NCBI GenBank assembly: GCA_964351995.1
Contig: CAYGQE010000004.1
Coordinates: 1 to 64,000, forward strand
From: SZUA-35 sp964351995
Lineage (GTDB): Bacteria > Actinomycetota > Acidimicrobiia > Acidimicrobiales > SZUA-35
Direction of reading: 5' to 3'
DNA: 64,000 bases
Shown here piece after piece: positions 26,476 through 34,500 of this stretch. A model generated the notes under the pieces. That model saw only the letters and a program-made list of their open reading frames with translations. It ran no database searches and had not been told where the DNA came from. Made by a program: the position numbers and the translations under genes. Position 1 is the first letter of the stretch. Every line of letters begins with the position of its first letter.

Positions 26476-27816
26476 TCAGAGAATGCGGAGGGGCATCTCT
26501 CGTGGTCCACGGATCTGGCCGACCGACCAGCGGGTATCGCCAGCGAGTTCGAAGTCGGGGAAGCGGTTCAGGAATTCCTGGATCGCGATCTTGAGCTCGA
26601 GGCGGGCCAGGTTGGAACCGAGGCAGCGATGAATGCCGAGGCCGAAGGCGGCGTGGCGGTTCTGCTCACGATCGATGACGAACTCGTCGGCTCGTTCGAA
26701 CTGCTCTGGGTCATGGTTGGCTGCCGGGAACGGCAGGAGGATCCAGTCATCTTGCTTCATCGGGCAGCCATGGAAGTCGGTGTCTTCGGCAACAAGGCGA
26801 GCCATCGTCACCGGCGCATAGAAGCGAAGGAACTCCTCCAGAGCGAAGTCGAACTGCTCGGGGTTCTCCTGGAGGTGCTTGCGGTCCTCCGGGTGTTGGG
26901 CAAGGTGCCAGATCGACGAACCGATCGACGACCACGTGGTGTCGATGCCAGCCACGAGAAGAAGGATGATCGTGCCCCGCACGTGCTCGGCCTCGAGCTT
27001 GTTGCCGTCGAGTTCCATGTCGAGGAGGTAGCTGATCAGGTCGTCGCGAGGGTTGTCGACGTGATCCTGGATGTGCTTGTCGAGATACTCGTCGAGCGGG
27101 TTCTCCTCGTCGGTGACGACCTTGTCTCGAGGATCGAGGTTGATCTGCTCGAGGATGCGGTGGACGATCTCACGGAAATAGTCGTCGTCCTCGGCTGGAA
27201 GGCCGAGCATCCGGCCGATCACAGCGACGGGAATGTGCTGGGCGTACTGAATCGCTCCGTCGATGATGCTGGTGCCCGGCTCGAGGTGGCCCATGTCATC
27301 GAGAAGCTGGACGCAAAGATCACGGATCTCTTGTTCGAGCTGAGCGATCTTCTTCGGCGAGAACGCGGGGAGCAGCATGCGCCGAGCCATGTTGTGGAAC
27401 GGTGGATCGCTGGTGATCGGGGGAGCGACGCCGATGGGAGCCGGAAGTGCGAGGTCGCCGGGCCGGGTGTGGCTGACCACGACCGAGCGGCTGGTGAACC
27501 GATCGGTGTCATATGCGATCTCGTTGACGGTCTCGTGGGTGATCGGGGCCCACATGCCGCCGTAGCGCTCGGTGTGGGCGACGGGGCAGCCGCTCTCGCG
27601 GAGCTCCTTCCAGATCTCAGGGGCCACGGGGTTGTACGCAGGATCAGCGTGATCGAAGTCAGTGGCGAAGTCAGACACCGGGCCGTAGTCGGCGGCGTTG
27701 TACGGCGTGCGTTCCCACGCATCAGCGCCCTCGGGCGTGTCTTTCAGGATGGGCAGCACGCGAGCGGGCGGCTGCGCAGGATCTGTATCGGACTGGCTCG
27801 GCATCGTGTCGGTCAC
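26476..27816 (-). CDS. Cytochrome P450, outside the island
   Basis: The 446-residue P450 has the I-helix VAGIDTTWS, ExxR in EEFLRF and heme loop FGLGIHRCLG with Cys398. It is of a different family from the island P450s. I use the GTG at 27816 because AGGGAGA lies six bases before it; the ATG at 27804 would be too far from that site. The frame stays open for 700 bases further upstream, but that part is antisense to the beta-glucosidase and is not coding. It lies 88 bases after the beta-glucosidase gene, and a strong terminator follows. Confidence 0.92.
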   Translation of the reverse strand: MTDTMPSQSDTDPAQPPARVLPILKDTPEGADAWERTPYNAADYGPVSDFATDFDHADPAYNPVAPEIWKELRESGCPVAHTERYGGMWAPITHETVNEIAYDTDRFTSRSVVVSHTRPGDLALPAPIGVAPPITSDPPFHNMARRMLLPAFSPKKIAQLEQEIRDLCVQLLDDMGHLEPGTSIIDGAIQYAQHIPVAVIGRMLGLPAEDDDYFREIVHRILEQINLDPRDKVVTDEENPLDEYLDKHIQDHVDNPRDDLISYLLDMELDGNKLEAEHVRGTIILLLVAGIDTTWSSIGSSIWHLAQHPEDRKHLQENPEQFDFALEEFLRFYAPVTMARLVAEDTDFHGCPMKQDDWILLPFPAANHDPEQFERADEFVIDREQNRHAAFGLGIHRCLGSNLARLELKIAIQEFLNRFPDFELAGDTRWSVGQIRGPREMPLRIL

Positions 27817-27904
27817 GGGGTCTCCCTTACGGTGTATGGGCACCGTAGGCGAGACGACTCCCCAAGACAAGGGCTGAACGAACCATTTGGGGGCCGTGCT
27901 GGGA

Positions 27905-29251
27905 TCAGTCGAGTTCCATCTGATGTGCGTTGATGACCTCGGCGTACCACTCGGCGCTCTTCTTGGGAGTCCGCTCTTGTGTCGCGAAGTCGACCTCGAT
28001 GATGCCGAATCGGGGCCCGTAGCCCCAGGCCCACTCGAAGTTGTCGAACAACGACCACACCAGGTAGCCCTCGACCGGACAACCGTCGGCGATCGCACGG
28101 TGAACTTCAGCAAGGTGATCGCGGATGTAGGCGAGCCGGTCATCGTCGGCGACGCGACCGTCCTCTCTGGCTTCGTCTGGCATTGGTGCGCCGTTCTCGG
28201 TGATGAGGAGGCTGGGGAAGTCGTAGCGATCGTGGAGATCACGCAGCAGCCAGCCGAGCGATGGCGGGTGAACCTCCCAACCCATCGTGTTGCACGGCGT
28301 TCCCTCGGGCAGTTCGTAGCTGTCATCGGCCGAGACGAAGCTGCGGGTGTAGTAGTTGATGCCCAACAGATCGATCGGCGCTGAGATGATCTCGGGGTCG
28401 CCGTCGACGACCTCGGATTGGTCCCATTGGTAGAAGGTCGAGGTGTCCTCGGGGTAGCCGCGCCCGGCGAGCGGATCGATGTACCAACGGTTCTCGAGGT
28501 TGTTCTGATGGTGCGCGGCCTCGACATCAGCCTCGTTGTTGGTCGCTGGAGCGATCGGGGTGAAATTCAACACGATGGCCAGTCGAGCTTCGGGAGCTGC
28601 TGCCCGCACCCGCTCGCCGGCGAGACCGTGGGCCAGCATCAGATGGTGTGACGCGGCGAAACCTTCTGCTAGCGAGGTGTGCCCAGGTGCATGCTCGCCG
28701 GTGACGTAGCCGTGGTTGGCCGAAACGAATGGCTCGTTCAGCGTGGTCCACGTCGAGATTCGATCACCGAGTCGATCGATCACGGCCGAGCTGTAGTCGG
28801 CGAAAGCGAATGCGGTGTCACGGTTGGTCCAACCGCCCTGGACTTGGAGGCACTGCGGAAGGTCCCAGTGATAGAGCGTTGGGTAGGGAGTGATACCGGC
28901 TTCGAGAAGCTCGTCGACCAAACGATCGTAGAAGTCCAAACCTGCGTGGTTGATCGCACCGACCCCATCGGGCACGACTCGTGTCCACGCAACGGAGAAG
29001 CGGTAGGCGCCAAGTCCGAGACTCTTCATGAGCTGGACGTCCTCGGTGTACCGCTCGAAGTGTTCGCAGGCCTGGTCCCCGTTGGTGCGGTCCATGATGC
29101 GCCCATCCTCGCGGCAGAACACATCCCAGATGCTGTCGGACTTGCCGTCGGCAGCTGGCGCACCCTCGATCTGGTATGCGGAGGTAGCGGCTCCCCACGT
29201 GAAGCCTTGCGGGAAGACCAGCGGTGAGTTGGATGTTGCGGAAGTGGTCAC
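27905..29251 (-). CDS. Family GH1 beta-glucosidase
   Basis: The 448-residue enzyme shows GFTWGAATSAYQIEG at the start, acid/base Glu173 in TLNEP and nucleophile Glu352 in ITENG, the full GH1 pattern at the usual length. It hydrolyses beta-glucosides by a retaining mechanism; no signal peptide is present, so it acts inside the cell on imported disaccharides or glycosides. A LacI-like sensor gene lies upstream on the other strand, and a palindrome with a central CG is 53 bases before the start. Confidence 0.95.
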   Translation of the reverse strand: MTTSATSNSPLVFPQGFTWGAATSAYQIEGAPAADGKSDSIWDVFCREDGRIMDRTNGDQACEHFERYTEDVQLMKSLGLGAYRFSVAWTRVVPDGVGAINHAGLDFYDRLVDELLEAGITPYPTLYHWDLPQCLQVQGGWTNRDTAFAFADYSSAVIDRLGDRISTWTTLNEPFVSANHGYVTGEHAPGHTSLAEGFAASHHLMLAHGLAGERVRAAAPEARLAIVLNFTPIAPATNNEADVEAAHHQNNLENRWYIDPLAGRGYPEDTSTFYQWDQSEVVDGDPEIISAPIDLLGINYYTRSFVSADDSYELPEGTPCNTMGWEVHPPSLGWLLRDLHDRYDFPSLLITENGAPMPDEAREDGRVADDDRLAYIRDHLAEVHRAIADGCPVEGYLVWSLFDNFEWAWGYGPRFGIIEVDFATQERTPKKSAEWYAEVINAHQMELD

Positions 29252-29303
29252 GTGAGCGGCCTTCTGTCGAGTTCGACGTGTGGGTTACAAGCGGTCCATC
29301 TCT

Positions 29304-29315
29304 GACATCGATGTC
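29304..29315. promoter_or_regulatory. Palindrome upstream of the beta-glucosidase
   Basis: Perfect 12-base palindrome GACATCGATGTC with a central CG, as LacI-family operators have, 53 bases before the GH1 start. The adjacent LacI-like protein lacks a DNA-binding domain, so any binder would be encoded elsewhere. Nothing else was seen between 29252 and 29450. Confidence 0.35.
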
Positions 29316-29450
29316 GAATGAACGCGCTTGCAGAAGCTATCAGCGCAGCCTGGCGTCGGCGGATGGTGTCGGTGGCCAATTCGTGCCCAGGAGCGGGGGT
29401 GGTCTGCGTCGACGTTTCATGGCTGTCGCGCTCCGCGTACTCTTCACCCC

Positions 29451-29609
29451 ATGTGTAGACGGGTGTCATGCAAGCAGTGTGCAAAGCCAACGTGGGCTGG
29501 TTGCGGCGCTCACGTGGAACAGGTCCTGGGTGACGTCGCGCCAGCAGATCGATGTCAGTGCACCACGGAGGACAAGCCTGGTCTTCTCCGTCGGCTGCTG
29601 GGTCGGTGA
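29451..29609 (+). CDS. Small cysteine-rich actinobacterial protein, 52 residues
   Basis: MCRRVSCKQCAKPTWAGCGA starts a 52-residue protein with five cysteines in the first half and a basic tail ending RLLGR. Short proteins of this look (C-x-x-C, then KPTWAGCG-HV) are common in actinobacteria and have no known role; a small zinc or redox fold is possible. Its stop overlaps the GTG of the following gene, which supports real translation. Confidence 0.7.
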   Translation: MCRRVSCKQCAKPTWAGCGAHVEQVLGDVAPADRCQCTTEDKPGLLRRLLGR

Positions 29610-30514
29610 CGTCGGTTGATCACATCGGGACCTCACCGCTGATCGCCTTTGTCGTCGGGTTGGAGCAGCTCGCTTGGAAGACGTCGACCATCCTGATGCT
29701 CGATGCAGTGAACAAGGCGGCGGAAGCTCGGGGTACTGGCTTGATGCTGGTCGTCGACACGTCGACGCCGAGCCAGGCACTACGGAATTTTGCTGCTGAC
29801 GGACGAGTCTCTGGGGTGCTCGTTCGAGCACAAGCCGCTGACCAACGCTGGGTGCGAGAGTTGGCCCAGAGCGTGCCGACCGTCATGATCGGTGCCCACA
29901 ACGAGGTGCAAGGTCCTCACGTGGTCGAGATCGAGAACGTCGAGTCGACGGCTTCTCTGGTTGGCTCGATGCTCGACGCCGGCTGCAAGCGCCTCGCCAT
30001 GGTCGCTGGCCCTGGCGACCGCGTCGATGCCGATGACCGCATGGAGGGATTTCGCCTTGCCCATGTTCAGCGTGGCCTCACCGTCGACCCAGCGCTGGTT
30101 TTTCCTTGCACGTATCGCCGGCAAGAGGCCTTCGTGCTCACCGACTCGGTCTTGGATGCCAAGCCCGATGGCATCTTTGCTGCCAATGACGAGATGGCTC
30201 GCGGCGTCATCGAACGTGCAGGGCAGCGGGGGGTGCAGATTCCAGAGGATCTCATGGTCGCGGGGTTCGACGGCGCCGGTGACGCCGCTGTCGCCAGCCC
30301 GGATCTCGCCACGGTTCGCACACCATGGGATGCGCTGGGTGAAATTGCGGTCGAGACCCTGCTCGGGCTGATCAGCGGAATCGACATGCCACTCGAACGG
30401 CTTGTCGACCCCGAAGTCCACCTCGGTGCAACGGTGGCGCCGAGCGGTTTGTCGTCAGTGCCGGCGGGAGCGGAACACTCGCTCAGTCGTGTTGTTCCCG
30501 AAGGTCCCGCTTGA
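29606..30514 (+). CDS. LacI-type effector-binding protein without DNA-binding domain
   Basis: The 302-residue protein is the sugar-binding core of a LacI regulator: LIAFVVGLEQLAW near the start, DGIFAANDEMARGVIERAGQ near 190-205 and PEDLMVAGFDG near 215-225. The helix-turn-helix and hinge (about 55 residues) that should come first are absent, and none of the three upstream frames supplies them. The GTG at 29606 overlaps the stop of the small protein gene. It may sense a sugar without binding DNA, or be a degraded regulator. It ends 32 bases inside the convergent acyl-CoA ligase gene. Confidence 0.75.
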   Translation: MTSVDHIGTSPLIAFVVGLEQLAWKTSTILMLDAVNKAAEARGTGLMLVVDTSTPSQALRNFAADGRVSGVLVRAQAADQRWVRELAQSVPTVMIGAHNEVQGPHVVEIENVESTASLVGSMLDAGCKRLAMVAGPGDRVDADDRMEGFRLAHVQRGLTVDPALVFPCTYRRQEAFVLTDSVLDAKPDGIFAANDEMARGVIERAGQRGVQIPEDLMVAGFDGAGDAAVASPDLATVRTPWDALGEIAVETLLGLISGIDMPLERLVDPEVHLGATVAPSGLSSVPAGAEHSLSRVVPEGPA

Positions 30515-32165
30515 GGATCTTGCCCGAGGCGTTGCGGGGCAGTGCCTCGGTGACGATCGTGATGATCGACGGCACTTTGAAACTGGCGACGCGCTCGCCC
30601 ATGAATCGCTGGAGTTCGCCCGCCTCGAGCGTTTCACCGGCCTTCACCATGACGTGAGCAGCGACTTCTTCACCGAGGCGTTCGTGCGGCACACCGTAGA
30701 CAGCGCACTCATAGACCGACGGGTGTTCGTAGATTGCTGCTTCGACCTCGGCGCTGTAGATGTTCTCGCCACCTCGTAGGACCATGTCCTTTGCCCGGTC
30801 GCTGATGTAGACGAAACCCTCGTCGTCGAGGTGACCGAGATCGCCAGTGCGAAGCCATCCGTCGACGATCGTCTCCGCCGTTGCTTCCGGGCGGTTCCAG
30901 TAGCCGCGAATGAGATTTGGGCCCCTGAACCAGATCTCGCCGGTTTCGCCCACGGTGAGCGTGTTGCCTTCTGGGTCGGTGACCTTCAGGTCCATGATTG
31001 GGACGGGCCGACCGGTCGAGGTGGGGTGGCTGATGAAGTCGTCGCCAGCGTTCTGTGGTCCGTAGGCGTTGGTCTCGGTCATGCCGTAGCCGAGGCCGGG
31101 TCGGCCACCGGAGAAGTTGTCATCGATGCGCTTCACGAGCTCGGGTGGCATCGGAGCACCGCCGCCGCCCACCGACTTCAGCGACGACGTGTCGCGCTCG
31201 GCGAATGTCTTGGCTTCGAGGAGGTCCCAGCTCATCGTGGGAACGCCGACGAAGTTCGTGACCTTCTCTTGCTCGATCAGCTCGAGCGCCCGGTCGGGAT
31301 CCCATCGGTGAGTCATGACCAGCTTTGCACCGCTGACGAACGATCCGAGCATGACGGGTACGAGACCCGTGACGTGAAAGAGGGGCACGGGAAGCATGAA
31401 CACGGTGGGGTTCACGGGGGCGTCGGATGGCTCTGGTTCGCGGACGGCGCCCACGGCGGCTCGAGCAGCGAACGCCATCAAGGCGTTGAGCAATGCACGA
31501 TGAGTGCTGACGGCGCCCTTGGGGCGGCCCGTGGTGCCGGAGGTGTACAGGATCGTGACGTCGTCATCGGGATCGATGTCGATCTCGGGCATCGTGGAGC
31601 CCTCGACGACCACGTCTTCGAGCCGGGTGACTCCCTCGGGCACATCTCCCGTCGATCGAACAACGATCACCGGTGCGGTGATCTCTCCCTCAGCGGCGTC
31701 CTGCATGCGGCGAAGACGATCCTCGTCAGCGATGACGACCTTCGAGCCCGAGTCTTCGATGGCAAAGACCAACTCGTCGGTTTGCCACCATGCATTGAGC
31801 GGGACAGCAACACCACCTACGGCGGTGATGGCCACGAAGGTCGAGATCCACTCGGGGAAGTTGCGCATCGCGATGGCGACGCGATCGCCGTTCTGGATCC
31901 CATAGTCGGTGACCAGCACAGAACCGATCTGACCGGCCTGGGCGAGCACTTGCGGCATGGTCCAGCGCTCGTCTTCGTAGACGATGAAGTCGTCTTCGCG
32001 GGCGGCGGCCATAGCGAACAGCGCCCGGATGTTGGCCGGGGCGTGGACGAACACCTTCGTGGAGACGCCAAAGACGTCGGCCTCGCCCATTTCGAACATG
32101 GTGCCGGGGGCGCACACAGCGGCGCAGGCTTCGGCGAAGGTCATTGGAGCGGTTGCATCAGACAT
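30483..32165 (-). CDS. AMP-forming acyl-CoA ligase
   Basis: The 560-residue ANL enzyme has the P-loop ILYTSGTTGRPKGA near 190, the YGMTETN segment near 345 and the hinge YISDRAKDMVLRGGENIYS near 450. It activates a carboxylic acid to acyl-AMP and then acyl-CoA. I start at ATG 32165 (MSDATAPMTF); the frame runs on upstream without coding character. It overlaps the LacI-like gene end tail to tail. The acid substrate is unknown. Confidence 0.9.
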   Translation of the reverse strand: MSDATAPMTFAEACAAVCAPGTMFEMGEADVFGVSTKVFVHAPANIRALFAMAAAREDDFIVYEDERWTMPQVLAQAGQIGSVLVTDYGIQNGDRVAIAMRNFPEWISTFVAITAVGGVAVPLNAWWQTDELVFAIEDSGSKVVIADEDRLRRMQDAAEGEITAPVIVVRSTGDVPEGVTRLEDVVVEGSTMPEIDIDPDDDVTILYTSGTTGRPKGAVSTHRALLNALMAFAARAAVGAVREPEPSDAPVNPTVFMLPVPLFHVTGLVPVMLGSFVSGAKLVMTHRWDPDRALELIEQEKVTNFVGVPTMSWDLLEAKTFAERDTSSLKSVGGGGAPMPPELVKRIDDNFSGGRPGLGYGMTETNAYGPQNAGDDFISHPTSTGRPVPIMDLKVTDPEGNTLTVGETGEIWFRGPNLIRGYWNRPEATAETIVDGWLRTGDLGHLDDEGFVYISDRAKDMVLRGGENIYSAEVEAAIYEHPSVYECAVYGVPHERLGEEVAAHVMVKAGETLEAGELQRFMGERVASFKVPSIITIVTEALPRNASGKILKRDLREQHD

Positions 32166-32265
32166 GATCCGCACGTTGTAGCGGATCTGGCGGCAACAGT
32201 CCCGTTGAGATCGTTGCGGGTCGGGTGCGAGTCCGGACGCGACAAAGCGGCGGAGCCGCTGAGTC

Positions 32266-33546
32266 TCAGTTGTTGACGAGTCTTCGCTCGCTGGAGGAGC
32301 GCTGCTCTGACCGATCTGTGCACCGTTTGACTCGGTCTGGATCAAGGCGATTCGGTGCTGCCACCGCGTGCAAGGTGCCGTTGGGTTGGAAGATGCGCAG
32401 CGTCCGATCGGGGAGCAGCTTGATCGTGTAGCCGCCCTCGTGCACCGCATGATGATGCTTGCTGCAGAGCGGAACGAGATTGTCGAGATCGGTCAACCCG
32501 CCATTTTCCCATTCGTGGATGTGGTGCGCTTGACACCATGACACCGGGCGGTCGCAGCCAGCCCAGCAGCACGTGGAATACATGGCGTTGAGGGCGGACC
32601 ATTGCGCATCGGTGGCAGTTCGGCTGCGACGTCCCACGTCGATCGCGTTGCCGGCAGTGTCGATGACGACTCGTCGGATGAGTGCGTCGCAGCAGAGCCG
32701 CTCGATAGCGGCGAAGGCGAGTGGCGTGCCGTTGCGAGTCTCGCGAACTGTGTGTTCGTGCGGTCCGTTGGCGAGTGACTCGGCGTCAACGAGGACCGTG
32801 ATGTCGGCTCTGCCCTTCGAGCCGTTTCCGTGTTGTATGAGTTCAACAAGCGCTGCAGCGTCGAGCTGCGAGCCTCGGACGACTGGTTCGCCCGACTTCT
32901 TTGCGCTGCTGGCCATGGCGGCCGCTTCGCGCTCGATTCCGGTGACGATGGACTCGAACCACTCGGGGTCGAAGACGCCCTTCAGGTGTCCCATGCCGTC
33001 GCGGTCTTTCCACGTGCGGACTTCGGACTGGGCTCGTCGGGTGCGGGCGCGTTCGAGACCGTGATCGTTCTTGACCTTGTCGGCGAGGCGCTGGACCTGC
33101 TTCTTGAAGGTGTCGACAGGTGTGTTGTCGGACTGGCTGACGAGGTCGGACGCTGCGGCATCGAAGAGTGGCCGGGCGGCTTCATCGAAACCCTTGGCTG
33201 CGTTCGAAATGGCGTCGAGGTGCTCGCCGCCGATCGTGCCTTGGTCGAGCGCATCGCCGAGAGACGGGATGTCATCGACCAGGCGAGCCCGGTTGGTGTC
33301 TCGCCGGGCCTGTGCTCCGCTGACATCGCCAGATCCGAGGAACGCTTCGCCAGCATCGGGGGCTTGGCCCTCCTGGGCGAGGCGATCACTGTGCCGGCCA
33401 GCTTGGACCCGGAGCGCAGTGAGAGCTCGCTCGGTCTGGCGAACTTCGGTGAGGAGACGCTTGATGCCCGGGCCGTCGAGTGTGGACACGTCGGAATCCC
33501 CGATGCATGTGCGAACGAGTTGTAGTGCGTTGATCACACCGGCCAT
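32266..33546 (-). CDS. DUF222/HNH endonuclease-like protein (13E12 type), SOS-controlled
   Basis: The 426-residue protein has a long helical DUF222 part (about 1-300) and a C-terminal HNH motif CQAHHIHEWENGGLTDLDNL with CSKHHHAVHEGG, the layout of the mycobacterial 13E12 repeat family. HNH domains cut or nick DNA; the role of this family is not settled. ATG 33546 follows an ideal AGGAGG at seven bases. A LexA box lies in its promoter, so it should be induced by DNA damage, as reported for some mycobacterial relatives. The AT-rich upstream sequence stands out from the neighbours. Confidence 0.9.
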   Translation of the reverse strand: MAGVINALQLVRTCIGDSDVSTLDGPGIKRLLTEVRQTERALTALRVQAGRHSDRLAQEGQAPDAGEAFLGSGDVSGAQARRDTNRARLVDDIPSLGDALDQGTIGGEHLDAISNAAKGFDEAARPLFDAAASDLVSQSDNTPVDTFKKQVQRLADKVKNDHGLERARTRRAQSEVRTWKDRDGMGHLKGVFDPEWFESIVTGIEREAAAMASSAKKSGEPVVRGSQLDAAALVELIQHGNGSKGRADITVLVDAESLANGPHEHTVRETRNGTPLAFAAIERLCCDALIRRVVIDTAGNAIDVGRRSRTATDAQWSALNAMYSTCCWAGCDRPVSWCQAHHIHEWENGGLTDLDNLVPLCSKHHHAVHEGGYTIKLLPDRTLRIFQPNGTLHAVAAPNRLDPDRVKRCTDRSEQRSSSERRLVNN

Positions 33547-33564
33547 GACGATCCTCCTAGGGGA

Positions 33565-33593
33565 ATTGTATCGAACAAAAGTTCGTCTGTCAA
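33565..33593 (-). promoter_or_regulatory. Near-consensus promoter with LexA box in its spacer
   Basis: On the minus strand: TTGACA (33593-33588), a 17-base spacer, TACAAT (33570-33565). The spacer holds CGAACTTTTGTTCG, on the plus strand CGAACAAAAGTTCG at 33572-33585, which matches the actinobacterial SOS box CGAAC-N4-GTTCG. LexA binding there would block polymerase directly. The predicted transcript starts near 33558, right at the AGGAGG, so the leader is about a dozen bases. Confidence 0.85.
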
Positions 33594-33747
33594 CAATTGT
33601 CATAAGATAACAACAATAATTGAACGTATATAAGTGAGAAGAGAGAGATCTCAATGGAGGGCGGTTGGCATTGTTGAATGCTGTCCTGCTTCATGGGCAC
33701 TTCACCGACCACGAAATCATCTCTGAGCTTGGATCTACGATCCGGCA

Positions 33748-34431
33748 ATGGACATGTCTCGCTTCGCCAAGGGTCGCTTCGATGTGGGGCTGGTCACTGA
33801 CGATCCGTCGATGGTCGACTTCGTGGCCGACGAGGTGGGGCTCGGCCAGCCTGAACTACTGAGAGTCAGCCGCACCACGACCCAGCATCGTTTCGATCGC
33901 AGTGGCTCGGTGGTCAAGGTCAATGTGGCCGAGACGCTCGATACCGACGAGCGCTCCGGGTTCACCGAGCTGTTGCTGGCGACCACCGATCTCGATGCGC
34001 CGACGCAGCTCGTAGGGCCCGATGGGGTCGCGTTCTCGCTGGTCCCGCCCGGATGGCTCGGCATCGACGACATGGCGATCCGGCTCGAGGTGCCAGACCT
34101 CGAGCAAGCGATTTCCCACTTCCGAGATGCTTTGCGTTGGGATGTCGACGGCGCCATCGTCCGATTCGGCCCAACCGCCGTCTTGCTGGAAGAGCAAACC
34201 GACGCTCCTGCTGCTGTTCCCACGGCAACCAGGGGTTGGACCTACCTCACCGCGCAGGTGTGGGACTGCGATGGCGAGACTGCGGCAGCGGTCGAAGGGG
34301 GAGCGGTCGTGACGAGAGAACCGCACACATACGGCGATGTGGCCAGGTTCTCGATGGTGACCGACGCCTTCGGCAATCATGTCGAGCTGTCGCAGCGAGC
34401 ATCGCTGACTGGCCCGCTGCCACCGAACTGA
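33748..34431 (+). CDS. VOC (glyoxalase/bleomycin resistance) fold protein
   Basis: The 227-residue protein reads as two or more VOC modules: FDVGLVTDDPSMVDFVADEV at 11-30, MAIRLEVPDLEQAISHFRDA near 109-128, and a closing FSMVTDAFGNHVELSQR. VOC proteins bind a metal in a cup of strands and act as isomerases, dioxygenases or resistance proteins. The first part is degenerate, and no metal-ligand set is clear. It stands alone, 70 bases before an acyl-CoA ligase gene on the same strand. Confidence 0.7.
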   Translation: MDMSRFAKGRFDVGLVTDDPSMVDFVADEVGLGQPELLRVSRTTTQHRFDRSGSVVKVNVAETLDTDERSGFTELLLATTDLDAPTQLVGPDGVAFSLVPPGWLGIDDMAIRLEVPDLEQAISHFRDALRWDVDGAIVRFGPTAVLLEEQTDAPAAVPTATRGWTYLTAQVWDCDGETAAAVEGGAVVTREPHTYGDVARFSMVTDAFGNHVELSQRASLTGPLPPN

Positions 34432-34500
34432 GTCCGAACGACCGAGCTCGGCTGCCTCCATGCAGCTGACGACAAACGGCACTCGTGATAAACCATCAGC

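Noticed and set aside
27817..28527. Upstream extension of the fifth P450 frame
   Set aside because: It runs antisense-frame through the GH1 gene, is Ser/Arg/Thr-rich and lies before the clear AGGAGA-GTG start.
29248..29490. An 80-codon minus-strand frame upstream of the beta-glucosidase
   Set aside because: It overlaps the small cysteine-rich gene and the promoter region and resembles no protein family.
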